A DNA stretch of 64,000 nt from positions 124,001 to 188,000 of the forward strand of contig NZ_JAFRDR010000002.1 in the NCBI RefSeq assembly GCF_017377795.1. Direction: 5' to 3'. The first letter of the stretch is position 1; each line of letters begins with the position of its first letter. Source of the DNA: Williamsia soli (lineage in GTDB: Bacteria > Actinomycetota > Actinomycetes > Mycobacteriales > Mycobacteriaceae). The translations under genes were made by a program, and so were the position numbers. Under the pieces are notes generated by a model that was given only the letters and a program-made list of their open reading frames with translations, was not told the DNA's origin and did not search any database. Positions 9,601 to 17,323 of the stretch are shown here, one piece after another.

Positions 9601-9924
9601 GTCGTCGACTACAAGACCAACCGGACCGCTCGCGGCGATCTCAGTTGCCTCGACTACACACCCGAGTCGATGGCGCGCGAGATGGTTCATTCGCACTATC
9701 CACTGCAAGCGTTGCTGTATTCCGTTGCGCTGCATCGCTATCTCCGCTGGCGGTTACCGGACTACACACCGCAGCAGCATCTCGGCGGTGTGCAGTATCA
9801 CTTCGTCCGGGCCATGATCGGACCGCAGACCCCGGCCGGATGCGGCGTCTTCGAATGGAAACCGCCTGCCGAACTGATCGTCGCCACGTCGGATCTGATC
9901 GCGGGAAGGGTTCTGACAGCGTGA
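6625..9924 (+). CDS. recB: Exodeoxyribonuclease V subunit beta (RecB)
   Basis: The 3'-5' helicase and only nuclease of RecBCD, 1099 residues. The superfamily 1 helicase motifs are clear: Walker A SAGTGKT at residues 27-33, motif Ia LLVTFSRFATAELRERTR, motif II VLVDEFQDTD, motif III GDPKQSIYAFRGAE, motif V LLTVHRSKGLEFPVVYVPY and motif VI LLYVALTRA. The C-terminal nuclease domain has GSIDAVLR and VVDYKTN near residue 993, followed by LQALLYSVALHRY, so the nuclease looks intact. In mycobacteria RecBCD serves mainly single-strand annealing repair, because AdnAB is the main resection machine; whether this host has AdnAB cannot be seen here. Confidence 0.95.
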   Translation: MTQSRIVPVTFDVTGPLPTGTTVLEASAGTGKTYAIVGLAARHVAAGVPLSELLLVTFSRFATAELRERTRLRFGGLVDALSDPAVAAGSDDPLVTMLAKGAPAEVAARRTNLIAALSDFDAATIATTHTFCSRMLDGLGIAGDFENDITLVEDVGDLITEVTDDLYLKKYSGSDGVPFSVRDAHAFARAAVFQRQARLAPDADPGSDEYFRVEFAAQVRAEVERRKRMTNIRDYDDLQTLLRDTLVDPEHGPQACARVRSRFRVVLVDEFQDTDPVQWEIFKAAFHGHTDLVLVGDPKQSIYAFRGAEVFSYLEAVRTADNHQVLPTNWRSDAGLVEALDHVYGNAALGSPEIVVHHVDANTSQSRLPSVAPLRLRYLKRSGHGPLSKAGFPVLDRLRRSVADDVAADLAELLNARPDLVVAGQARPVAPGDIAVLVRNHKHLSMIQAALDDAGVPSVLAGGTSVYSTQGARDWLWLLQAMEQPSRSARVRLAALTPLLGWTATELDEGGDELTADISTLVRELVSVYQTSGFAAVYEQLSGRRDIAGRILTITGGERRLTDLTHVAQLCNRAVVERGLGLTALVRWLQELISDPTTGNQADQSRRLDSDAEAVQLLTVHRSKGLEFPVVYVPYGWDAARNPTPATLVLHDETGERVLDIGGKDAPGYRMRREASGSEDDGEELRLLYVALTRAGSAVVLWWAPGGPTRSSPLHRLLFSRDRATPDPRPTVPDDATAARRLTEWAELAGAGVRVEPARFDGLQVPRWDDRSTPEGELDAAHFDRRIDHTWRRTSYSALIAGSQHQAPVASEPEYSEKTDEQTEEPLAEPVDDGPEELRHPSLMNSLPFGAAFGTLVHEVLELVDTDVDDLAAEVRSRCADAVRIRLVDIDVDALATALLAVLATPLGEAQVTLAQISSSDRLPELTFELPLGSQTEATLRGIGDLMERFLPAADLLADYPEHLRRVPAPPLRGFLTGSIDAVLRLPGNSFVVVDYKTNRTARGDLSCLDYTPESMAREMVHSHYPLQALLYSVALHRYLRWRLPDYTPQQHLGGVQYHFVRAMIGPQTPAGCGVFEWKPPAELIVATSDLIAGRVLTA

Positions 9925-11771
9925 GTATCGAGTCAGACAATCGAATAGTGCAGCGGGCCCACCCGGCGCTTGCGCCTTTCAACCGGGCCGGCGTATTGAG
10001 CGCCGCTGACATCCACGTGGCGCAGACCCTCGCGACGCTGAGCAGGTCCGAGATCGAGCCCACGGTATTGCTCGCTGCGGCGCTTGCGGTCCGGGCGGTC
10101 CGGCTGGGGTCGGTCTGTGTCGAGGTCAACCGCCTGTCCGAGGTGGCCGTCGACACCGAGGAGTTCGGCATCGACCCTGCGACCCTGCCGTGGCCGGATC
10201 CCGCCGAGGTCGCCGCCGCCCTCGCGACGAGTCCGTTGGTGGTGGGCGCCGATTCGGGCCCGCTGCGTCCCCTGTATCTGGCCAAGACACCTGAGGGGCC
10301 GCTGCTCTATCTGCGCCGATACTTTCTGCAGGAACAACGCATCCGCGAGGTTCTGGACGAGCGTGCACAGAGCCATCCGGTCATCGACGCGGGGCGGCTC
10401 ACAACCGGACTGGACAAGCACTTTCCCGATGCGGCGCCGGATCGGCAGCGTGTGGCCGCCGCGTTGGCGACCGCGGGCTGGACCACGGTGATCGCGGGCG
10501 GACCGGGTACCGGGAAGACCCACACCGTGGCCCGCGTCTTGGCCTTGATGTTCGACGAGTACGGTCCACAGCTGCGAGTGGCACTGGCCGCGCCGACAGG
10601 ACGCGCTGCGGCACAGCTGGAAGAGTCCGTACGGTCGCAGTCGACGGCCCTGGGACTGCCCGAGGATCTGACGGCTACCACTCTTCACCGACTTCTCGGC
10701 TGGAAGCCCGCCAGCCGCAGCAGATTCGCCCACGACGCGAACAACCGCCTACCCCACGACCTGGTGGTGGTCGACGAGACCTCGATGGTGTCGCTGACGA
10801 TGATGTCTCGGCTGCTCGATGCGTTGCGTCCGCAGAGCCGATTGGTGTTGGTCGGCGATCCCGACCAGCTGGCCTCGGTCGATGCGGGGGCGGTCCTGGC
10901 CGATCTCGTGGCCAGACCGGTCTCGCAGCCGACCCATCCGGTCCTTCAGGACGTGCTGGCGCCTGATCTGGTGGCAGATGCGAAGGATGACGATGCGCTC
11001 ACCTCTGACGAGCGGGAGCGCCTCGGCGGTGGCGTCATCCGGCTCACCAAGGTGCGCAGGTTCGGTGAGCAGATCAAACGCCTGGCCTCAGCTGTACGCG
11101 AGGGTGATTCCGATCTCGTGATCGAACTGCTCGGTGCGGGTCATCCGGAGTTCGAACTAGTCGATCCCGATGACCTCATCGCCGTCCGAGGTGAGGTGGT
11201 GACCGCTGCGAGTAGCGTCGCCGAGGCTGCCGCTGCCGGCGACCCTCGATCGGCGCTCGCGGGCCTACAGACCCATCGGCTGCTGTGCGCGCACCGTGAA
11301 GGATCGTCCGGTGTCGAGTACTGGTCGCGGCTGGCGATGGAGTGGATCGACGCGCCTGCCGATGCCCTAGACGTGGGCAGCTGGTATCCCGGTCAGCCAC
11401 TTCTCGTGACCGCGAACGACTACGACACCGGGATCTTCAACGGTGACACGGGGGTCGTGGTGAGTACCCAGGGGCGATTGATGGTGGCTTTCGCCCGTGG
11501 AGCCACGTGGAAGCTGCTGCACCCGTCGCAACTGGTGGCAGCTGTACCCGTGTACGCCATGACCATTCACCGGAGCCAGGGCTCGCAGTACGAGTCGGTG
11601 TCTGTGGTGATTCCGCCTGAGCGGTCGGCGCTGCTGACCCGCGAATTGCTCTACACCGCGATCACACGAGCGAGCGGGCACGTCAGGCTGATCGGTACCG
11701 AGGCAGCGGTCAGGGCAGGCGTCGACCGTAAAGTGTTGCGTGCCAGTGGATTGCGGACGCGGGTCAATTGA
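9921..11771 (+). CDS. recD: Exodeoxyribonuclease V subunit alpha (RecD)
   Basis: The 5'-3' helicase subunit of RecBCD, 616 residues. Walker A (AGGPGTGKT) lies near residue 195, motif Ia is ALAAPTGRAAAQL, Walker B is LVVVDETSMVS, motif III is LVGDPDQLASVDAG, and the late motif is YAMTIHRSQGSQYESV. The GTG start overlaps the recB stop (GTGA), with GGGAAGGG a few bases upstream, so translation is coupled. The usual N-terminal domain that contacts RecC is present (FNRAGVLSAADIHVAQ). The 3' end overlaps the stop of the convergent deacetylase gene by 8 bases. Confidence 0.95.
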   Translation: MSIESDNRIVQRAHPALAPFNRAGVLSAADIHVAQTLATLSRSEIEPTVLLAAALAVRAVRLGSVCVEVNRLSEVAVDTEEFGIDPATLPWPDPAEVAAALATSPLVVGADSGPLRPLYLAKTPEGPLLYLRRYFLQEQRIREVLDERAQSHPVIDAGRLTTGLDKHFPDAAPDRQRVAAALATAGWTTVIAGGPGTGKTHTVARVLALMFDEYGPQLRVALAAPTGRAAAQLEESVRSQSTALGLPEDLTATTLHRLLGWKPASRSRFAHDANNRLPHDLVVVDETSMVSLTMMSRLLDALRPQSRLVLVGDPDQLASVDAGAVLADLVARPVSQPTHPVLQDVLAPDLVADAKDDDALTSDERERLGGGVIRLTKVRRFGEQIKRLASAVREGDSDLVIELLGAGHPEFELVDPDDLIAVRGEVVTAASSVAEAAAAGDPRSALAGLQTHRLLCAHREGSSGVEYWSRLAMEWIDAPADALDVGSWYPGQPLLVTANDYDTGIFNGDTGVVVSTQGRLMVAFARGATWKLLHPSQLVAAVPVYAMTIHRSQGSQYESVSVVIPPERSALLTRELLYTAITRASGHVRLIGTEAAVRAGVDRKVLRASGLRTRVN

Positions 11772-12567
11772 TTTTGGAGTTTCTCGCGTCATCGCCGAAC
11801 GCAAGGGCATCGACCGAGTCGGCATCAGCTGTCAACGGCATCCGCATGAACCATTCGTTGCGGAGCACCTGGCGCCGGGTGTCTTCCGGCAAACCCGCGA
11901 GCATGGTCATGGCACCCCCTCTGGCGATCTCACTGCGGTGCGCGCACAGAGCCTGCCACTTGAGATCGAGCCAGGGCTCCACATCGATGGTGGTGTCCAC
12001 GGCTTCGTCGGGGATGCCGGGCAAGGGGCCTTCGGGCCCCGGCGACTGCTTCATCACCGGCGGCCACAGCACCTGCGCGATCGACAGCGGCATCGTCGCG
12101 AGATACACCAACTTTGTGCGCCAGGGCTTTCCGGTCCCCGGGTACAGCTGCGGGTAGGCAGCTGCCCCGACCGCGGCCAGGGTCACGCGGTGCGCCTGTA
12201 CATGGTCCGGATGCCCGTAGATTCCGAGCGGATCGTAGGTCAGCACGGTATCGGGGCGGAACTCGCGGATGTGCGTCACGAGTGCACCGACTGCCTCGTC
12301 GAAAGGCGCATCGCAGAACGCAGCTCGGCCGGGCGCGGAATCATCGACCAGGCGGTCTCCATAGCCGAGCAACTGCGGGTCTCCCGCGCCCAGTAGCTCG
12401 AGCGACTCTCCGAGCTCCATCGACCGCGTCGTGCCCGCCGCCCAGGTACAGGTCACGACCGCGGTCCGGCCACCGAGTTCCGAGCACCGAGCCAGGACAC
12501 CGCCGGTCCACAAAGCTTCGTCGTCGGGATGCGCGTGAACGCAGAGCAGACTTGGATGCGGCATCAT
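11764..12567 (-). CDS. PIG-L/LmbE-type zinc deacetylase, MshB/Mca-like
   Basis: Zinc-dependent N-acetylglucosaminyl-type deacetylase of 267 residues. The metal site is clear: VHAHPDDEALWTGG at residues 10-23 and YGHPDHVQAH near residue 135, with TYDPLG between. In mycolic-acid bacteria this family includes MshB (mycothiol biosynthesis) and Mca (mycothiol-conjugate amidase). The present protein resembles MshB in layout but is about 35 residues shorter, so a specific name is not justified. Two adjacent ATGs could start it, and there is no strong ribosome site. It converges on recD with an 8-base overlap and diverges from the LapA-domain gene. Confidence 0.78.
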   Translation of the reverse strand: MMPHPSLLCVHAHPDDEALWTGGVLARCSELGGRTAVVTCTWAAGTTRSMELGESLELLGAGDPQLLGYGDRLVDDSAPGRAAFCDAPFDEAVGALVTHIREFRPDTVLTYDPLGIYGHPDHVQAHRVTLAAVGAAAYPQLYPGTGKPWRTKLVYLATMPLSIAQVLWPPVMKQSPGPEGPLPGIPDEAVDTTIDVEPWLDLKWQALCAHRSEIARGGAMTMLAGLPEDTRRQVLRNEWFMRMPLTADADSVDALAFGDDARNSKIN

Positions 12568-12684
12568 TTCAGCGTAGCCGGGGCCGGCGGATCGGCGACC
12601 GTAACGGCTGTGGGTGGTGACGAAGCCCTGCTCACGGCCGCGTGGAGCGCATAAATTCCGAACTACCAAGTGAAGGTGGCGGAC

Positions 12685-12690
12685 TAGAGT
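12685..12690 (+). promoter_or_regulatory. Putative -10 element (TAGAGT), leaderless start
   Basis: TAGAGT lies 6 bases before the ATG of the LapA-domain gene, and no purine-rich ribosome site is present. The spacing fits a leaderless transcript. Confidence 0.45.
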
Positions 12691-12696
12691 CACTCC

Positions 12697-12939
12697 ATGA
12701 CCCAAAGCTCGCCCCGTAAGACGAATGTGTTCGCGAAGGTTTCGCCCGCCGGCTGGGCGGCCCTCGTACTGTCGATCATCGCAGTGATCTTCGTACTGCA
12801 GAATCGGCGTTCGACGAGTATTCAACTGTTCTGGATCACAGTGGATTCGCCACTGTGGTTCACCCTGCTGGCTGTGTTCGCGGTGGGTTGGCTGGTCGGG
12901 GTGCTCACCATGCGCGGACGCGCGAAGCGCAAGATCTGA
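12697..12939 (+). CDS. Small LapA-domain (DUF1049) membrane protein
   Basis: An 80-residue inner-membrane protein with two hydrophobic segments, about residues 19-40 (AALVLSIIAVIFVLQN) and 48-70 (PLWFTLLAVFAVGWLVGVL), and a basic tail RGRAKRKI. The QNRRSTSIQLFW stretch between the segments is the hallmark of the LapA/DUF1049 family. In Proteobacteria LapA assists lipopolysaccharide assembly. Its role in Gram-positive actinomycetes is not established, so only the family is named. Confidence 0.8.
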   Translation: MTQSSPRKTNVFAKVSPAGWAALVLSIIAVIFVLQNRRSTSIQLFWITVDSPLWFTLLAVFAVGWLVGVLTMRGRAKRKI

Positions 12940-13038
12940 CTTCACCTACGGCGTCTGGTCCACGGTGATCTCCGGGCTTGCCAGCTTGTGATCTCTCCTG
13001 TGTGAAGATTGCCCGCCTGTGAAGAATTTGGAGGCGCA

Positions 13039-13413
13039 GTGGCTGTCGTGTGGAATCAATTGGTGCCGAAGCGGATGGTCTTCGGCGGGCTTGTCGTCGC
13101 GACCGTCTCCGTGTGGTTGTCGATGACCCCGTCGCTCCTGCCGCGGGGATGGTTGTTCCAAGGTGTCGTCAGCGGGGCCTCGGCTGCGATCGGGTACGGG
13201 GTCGGTGTACTCGGATCGATGCTCGTCCGGTATGTCGTCAGGCGCGAGGCTTCCGCGAACGCAAAGCGCATCGCCTGGCGGGTACTGGCGGGCGTCGGGG
13301 CGACCGGCACGATCCTCGGTCTCGTGTGGTTCGGATCCTGGCAGAGCGAACTGCGCGACCTCATGGGTACCGAGGAGTTCGGAGCGTTCGGGTACCCACT
13401 GGTCAGGTGCTGA
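13039..13413 (+). pseudogene. Truncated alpha/beta-hydrolase membrane protein (N-terminal domain only)
   Basis: Encodes about 124 residues that match the membrane N-terminal domain (Abhydrolase_9_N) of a roughly 550-590-residue actinobacterial family, recognisable by SMTPSLLPRGWLFQGVVSG followed by a GYGVGVLGSMLV helix. Another hydrophobic segment (VLAGVGATGTILGLVWFG) and the WQSELRDLMG loop follow. The frame then stops, and the whole C-terminal hydrolase domain is absent from the following DNA. The GTG start has GGAGG four bases upstream. It is either a gene remnant or a stand-alone membrane piece; the former is more likely. Confidence 0.6.
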
Positions 13414-13496
13414 CGGACCAGCAGGCAGCCACCGAATGAGAAGATCCAGACGGGGTACGGGCTGCGGATCACTTGCACGCAGAGCACACTGAACCC

Positions 13497-14090
13497 ATGG
13501 CGATCATCAACAAAGGGTTCGGCGCCCGGCGCCGGCAACAGAACGACCGGATTCCGCCGGGGCAATACCTCACCAACGATTTCCCCGTCTTGTCTGCCGG
13601 GCCCACGCCGTCGATACCACTGTCGGAGTGGACGTTCGAAATAGAGGCACCCGGCCAGCAAACCCGCAGCTGGACCTGGGACGAGTTCATGTCCCTTCCT
13701 CAAGAGGACATCACGGTCGACATCCACTGCGTGACGGCCTGGTCGAAACTCGACACCACCTGGCGTGGGGTGTCGCTGGACGTGCTGCTCGGTGACGATG
13801 TAGACCCCGACGGGTTCGTGATGGCGCATTCCTACGGCGGCTACACGACGAACGTCCCACTCGAGGACGTACTCGATGGCAAGGCCTGGATCGCGCACAC
13901 CTTCGATGGTGAGCCGCTCGATCCCGAGCACGGCGGACCAGCGCGTTTGCTCATCCCGCACCTGTACTTCTGGAAGTCGGCCAAGTGGGTCGACAGTATC
14001 CGGGTGATGGACTCGGATGTGCCAGGATTCTGGGAGACCAACGGCTATCACAATCACGGGGATCCCTGGAAAGAGGAACGATATTGGTGA
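13497..14090 (+). CDS. Cytosolic molybdopterin oxidoreductase, sulfite-oxidase fold
   Basis: Oxidoreductase with the sulfite-oxidase/MsrP (YedY) molybdenum-cofactor domain, 197 residues. The Mo-ligating cysteine is probably in VDIHCVTAWSKLDT near residue 80. GHS/AHSYGGYTTNVPLEDVLDGKA and GGPARLLIPHLYFWKSAKWV are family signatures. No Tat signal peptide is present, unlike periplasmic MsrP. The next gene, overlapping by 4 bases, encodes a soluble FAD/NAD reductase that probably supplies electrons in place of the membrane haem partner YedZ. The physiological substrate is unknown; sulfoxides are possible. The ATG start was chosen over an upstream TTG because the conserved sequence begins after it. 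Confidence 0.85.
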   Translation: MAIINKGFGARRRQQNDRIPPGQYLTNDFPVLSAGPTPSIPLSEWTFEIEAPGQQTRSWTWDEFMSLPQEDITVDIHCVTAWSKLDTTWRGVSLDVLLGDDVDPDGFVMAHSYGGYTTNVPLEDVLDGKAWIAHTFDGEPLDPEHGGPARLLIPHLYFWKSAKWVDSIRVMDSDVPGFWETNGYHNHGDPWKEERYW

Positions 14091-14803
14091 ACGGGTGGCG
14101 GCCGGCGACGGTCGTCGCGGCGTCGATGGAGACACCTACCGCACGGACTCTGCGACTGCAGCTGCCCGAGCGCGGCAGGGTGCTCCCGGGCCAGCACATC
14201 GACATCCGGCTCACAGCCGAAGACGGTTATCAGGCGGTCCGGTCGTATTCGGTGGCCGCAGCGGGGGGTGATGACCTGCTCGAGACGACCATCGAGGAGC
14301 TCGCCGACGGAGAGGTGTCGCCCTATCTGATCAACGACCTCGAGGTCGGGGATCAGGTCGAGATCCGCGGACCCATCGGCCGATGGTTCACCTGGCACGC
14401 GGCTGATCCGGCACCGGTGCAATTAATCGCGGGCGGTTCCGGCGTGGTCCCGCTGATGTCGATGATCCGAGCCCGTGAGAGCAGCGGATCAGAGGTACCA
14501 TTCCGATTGCTCTACTCCCTGCGAACCCCCGAGACCCGTTACTACACCGCCGAACTGGACAGGCTCGAAGACTCGCACCGGCTACAGATCGACTATCTCT
14601 ACACCCGGCAGGCTCCACCGGGATCATCCAGGCCTGCCGGCAGACCCGATGCGGCAGAGTTTGCCGAACGGGTGATCCCGGTCGATCAAGAACCCGAGAT
14701 CAGGGTGTGCGGACCCACGGCGTTCGTCGAGCAGTACGCGCAGTGGCTGGTCGATCTCGGCTACCCGACAGCGACCATTCGGACCGAGAGGTTCGGGGGA
14801 TGA
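14087..14803 (+). CDS. FAD/NAD(P)-binding ferredoxin-reductase-like protein
   Basis: Flavoprotein reductase of the FNR superfamily, 238 residues. The FAD-binding RSYSVAA motif (family pattern RxYS) lies near residue 50. The NAD(P)-binding start is LIAGGSGVVPLMSMIR near residue 115, and the C-terminal nucleotide contact is VCGPTAFVEQYAQWL. No 2Fe-2S ferredoxin domain is fused. The GTG start overlaps the stop of the molybdoenzyme gene, with AGAGGAA about 9 bases upstream, and its own stop overlaps the threonine aldolase start. The tight coupling suggests it donates electrons to the Mo enzyme; that pairing is an inference from gene order. Confidence 0.85.
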   Translation: MNGWRPATVVAASMETPTARTLRLQLPERGRVLPGQHIDIRLTAEDGYQAVRSYSVAAAGGDDLLETTIEELADGEVSPYLINDLEVGDQVEIRGPIGRWFTWHAADPAPVQLIAGGSGVVPLMSMIRARESSGSEVPFRLLYSLRTPETRYYTAELDRLEDSHRLQIDYLYTRQAPPGSSRPAGRPDAAEFAERVIPVDQEPEIRVCGPTAFVEQYAQWLVDLGYPTATIRTERFGG

Positions 14804-15846
14804 CGCTGCACGACGCGTCGTGGCGTGCGTTCGCCTCTGACAACTACGCAGGGATGTTGCCCGAAGTACTCGCGGCGCTGGGCGAAGCCAATGGTGGACA
14901 CCAGTCGTCCTATGGCGAGGATGTCTACACCGACGCCCTCCGCGAGGTGATCCGGGATGAGTTCGGCGCACGCGCTCAGATCTTCCCGGTATTCAACGGC
15001 ACCGCGGCGAATGTGGTGTCGCTGACCTCGATGATGCCGCGCTGGGGCGCGGCCATAGTGGCCGAGTCGGCCCATGTCCAGAACGACGAGGGTGGCGCGC
15101 CGGAACGGGTGAGCGGTCTCAAACTGATGACCGTTCCTGTCGCCGGCGGCAAGCTCACCCCAGAGTCCATCGCGACACAGGCCTGGGGATGGGGCGATGT
15201 GCAACGCGCGCAACCCTTGGCAGTCAGCATCACCCAGGCCACCGAGCTCGGCACCGTGTACACCGCGGACGAGATCAGGTCGATCTGCGACTATGCGCAC
15301 GCCCATCAGATGACCGTGCATATCGACGGTGCCAGACTGTGGAATGCTGCTGCGGCGCTTGATATGTCGTTCGGTGATTTCACGTCTGCCGTCGGGGTGG
15401 ACGTGGTGAGTCTCGGCGGCACCAAAGCCGGTGCGTTGGGGGCCGAGGCGGTGGTCATCCTCGACCCAGAACTGGCGGACGGTATGGCGTACCTCCGGAA
15501 ACTGAGCATGCAGCTGGCGAGCAAGATGAGGTTCATCTCGGCGCAACTGCTGGCGCTGTTCTCCGGTGGCGCCGGTATCGCCGCAGCGGCTCATGCGAAT
15601 TCGATGGCGTCGCGTCTGCGTTCGCAGCTCGAAGGTGTTCCGGGCCTGTCGTTCACCCACCCCACCGACGCGAACGCGGTGTTCGCCGTCCTCGATCCCG
15701 CTGTGGCGGAACGTATCCGCGACACCTGGAAGTTCTACACCTGGAACGAGTTCACCGGAGAGGTGCGGTGGATGTGTTCCTTCGACACAACCGAGTCCGA
15801 CGTAGACGGATTCGCAGCCACCATTCGGACCGAACTCACCGGGTAG
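14800..15846 (+). CDS. Low-specificity L-threonine aldolase-like PLP enzyme
   Basis: PLP-dependent fold-type I enzyme of the beta-eliminating lyase/threonine aldolase family, 348 residues; it would cleave threonine or a beta-hydroxy amino acid to glycine and an aldehyde. Visible features are FASDNYAGMLPEVL near the N-terminus, NGTAANVVSL (phosphate-binding region), HIDGARLWNAAAAL (the Asp that contacts the pyridine ring) and SLGGTKAGALGAE, where the Lys would form the Schiff base. The start overlaps the preceding stop (ATGA) and GGGGG precedes it. A metabolic link to the Mo enzyme and reductase upstream is not obvious; the genes may only share a transcript. Confidence 0.88.
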   Translation: MTLHDASWRAFASDNYAGMLPEVLAALGEANGGHQSSYGEDVYTDALREVIRDEFGARAQIFPVFNGTAANVVSLTSMMPRWGAAIVAESAHVQNDEGGAPERVSGLKLMTVPVAGGKLTPESIATQAWGWGDVQRAQPLAVSITQATELGTVYTADEIRSICDYAHAHQMTVHIDGARLWNAAAALDMSFGDFTSAVGVDVVSLGGTKAGALGAEAVVILDPELADGMAYLRKLSMQLASKMRFISAQLLALFSGGAGIAAAAHANSMASRLRSQLEGVPGLSFTHPTDANAVFAVLDPAVAERIRDTWKFYTWNEFTGEVRWMCSFDTTESDVDGFAATIRTELTG

Positions 15847-15854
15847 AGCCCGAT

Positions 15855-17195
15855 TCAGGCCTTGTCGGGATCGCCGCCGAGCTGGTGACGGAGCGTCTCG
15901 CCGACGTCGGGCATCCGGAACCGATGACCCAGGTCGGCCAACCGTGCGGGAACCACGTGCTGACTTGCCAGCGCGAGTTCTCGGGCGCCCTGTGAACCCA
16001 GGATGAGCTGCGGACCCAGCGACGGCACCGGGACGATGGCCGGGCGGTGGACCGCGGACGCCAGGGCCGCGGTGTACTCGTCGTTGCGCACCGCATTCGG
16101 CGCTACAGCGTTGATCGGGCCGACCACCCGTTCGTCGACGATGGCGCGGTAGTAGATGTCGATCAGGTCATCGATCCCGATCCACGGGAGCCACTGCTGC
16201 CCGTCGCCGAGTCGGCCGCCCAACCCCACTGTGAACAAAGGGCGCATCAGTCGAAGCGTCCCGCCGGCCGCGGCCTGGACGATGCCCGTACGCACCTGCA
16301 CCGTGCGGCCACCGTGTGCGGCAGTCGCAGCAGCTTCCCAGTCCACGACCACATCGGCGAGGAAACCATCACCCCGTGAGGAGTTCTCGTCGAGCACTTC
16401 GTCGCCGCGGTCGTACCCGTAGAAGCCGACAGCAGAGGCGCTGATGAATGCCGGCGCGGGGTCTGACGCAGCCGCCACACGTGCCAACGCCGCGGTAGGT
16501 TCGATCCGGCTCTCACGGACAGCCTTTTTGTGGGCGTCGGTGAAACGCCCTGCGATCGACTCACCCGCGAGATGAACCACCGCGTCCACTCCGTCGAACA
16601 GGTCGGCGGCAGGGTTGTCGGGATCCCATCTGCGTTCATCCGGACCCTGTGGATCACGCCGGACCAGTTTGATCACCCGATGGCCTCCGGTGGTCAGCAG
16701 AGCGCTCAGGGGAGCGCCGACCAGTCCCGACGACCCGGTGATGGCGACGGTCAGCGGGGCGCCTCGCAGCGACTTCGCCCAGGCATGGGTCGCGAGATCG
16801 TCAGCGAGTTGGCGGTGCCGGTAGCGGAACATCGAGCGCAGAAGCGCTGCGGGAACAGGGGTGTTCACCGTGTCGGTGACGCGCGTCGAGCCGGGGTCGA
16901 CCTCGGAGAACCCGTGATGGTGCGTCCAGGTCATGATGGTTCGCAGCGGCCACGAGTCGAGTTTGTCCACGAACTGGTTCGGCGGGTGGAACCGGGAGGC
17001 CTGGTGTTTGGCCTCCCACTTGAGTCCGCCCGGAAAGGCCAGTATCGCCGTCCCGTCTTCGAGTGAGTCGGCTTCCTGCACCAGCGACGGTGGCCCCCAC
17101 GGTGGTGCGAGGCGCGTGAACGCGCCAGGCCGACCGTGCCAGGCGAACACCTCGTCGATGGGGGCGGGGACGATGCTCGAATGCGTGATACCCAT
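15855..17195 (-). CDS. TIGR01777-family epimerase with N-terminal SRPBCC domain
   Basis: A two-domain protein of 446 residues. Residues 1-145 form an SRPBCC (START-like) ligand-binding domain (SSIVPAPIDEVFAWHGRPGAFTRL). Residues 150-446 form an NAD(P)-binding extended-SDR domain of the TIGR01777/SulA-type family, with AITGSSGLVGAPLSALL, VVHLAGESIAGRF, ISASAVGFYG and LPWIGIDDLIDIYY. DUF1731-like residues end the protein. This fused form is common in Actinobacteria, but its substrate is unknown. It converges on the threonine aldolase gene (8-base gap) and diverges from an AraC regulator across a region with nested inverted repeats. Confidence 0.85.
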   Translation of the reverse strand: MGITHSSIVPAPIDEVFAWHGRPGAFTRLAPPWGPPSLVQEADSLEDGTAILAFPGGLKWEAKHQASRFHPPNQFVDKLDSWPLRTIMTWTHHHGFSEVDPGSTRVTDTVNTPVPAALLRSMFRYRHRQLADDLATHAWAKSLRGAPLTVAITGSSGLVGAPLSALLTTGGHRVIKLVRRDPQGPDERRWDPDNPAADLFDGVDAVVHLAGESIAGRFTDAHKKAVRESRIEPTAALARVAAASDPAPAFISASAVGFYGYDRGDEVLDENSSRGDGFLADVVVDWEAAATAAHGGRTVQVRTGIVQAAAGGTLRLMRPLFTVGLGGRLGDGQQWLPWIGIDDLIDIYYRAIVDERVVGPINAVAPNAVRNDEYTAALASAVHRPAIVPVPSLGPQLILGSQGARELALASQHVVPARLADLGHRFRMPDVGETLRHQLGGDPDKA

Positions 17196-17228
17196 GGGCC
17201 CACGCTACGCAGGTCGCCCGACTGGCCG

Positions 17229-17298
17229 ACAAAAGCACAGCGTCCAGCCAACAGCACATGTTGGAACCGGTGCGTTCAACTGGGCGGTGTGCTTTTGT
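17229..17298. promoter_or_regulatory. Nested inverted repeats in the epimerase/AraC divergent promoter
   Basis: ACAAAAGCACA (17229-17239) and TGTGCTTTTGT (17288-17298) are perfect 11-bp inverted arms. Inside them CCAACA (17248-17253) and TGTTGG (17259-17264) form a second perfect 6-bp pair with a 5-base spacer. The location between two divergent starts suggests operator sites, possibly for the adjacent AraC-type protein. Confidence 0.5.
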
Positions 17299-17323
17299 TT
17301 CATGGTGTCAGGGAGGAGAAGTC

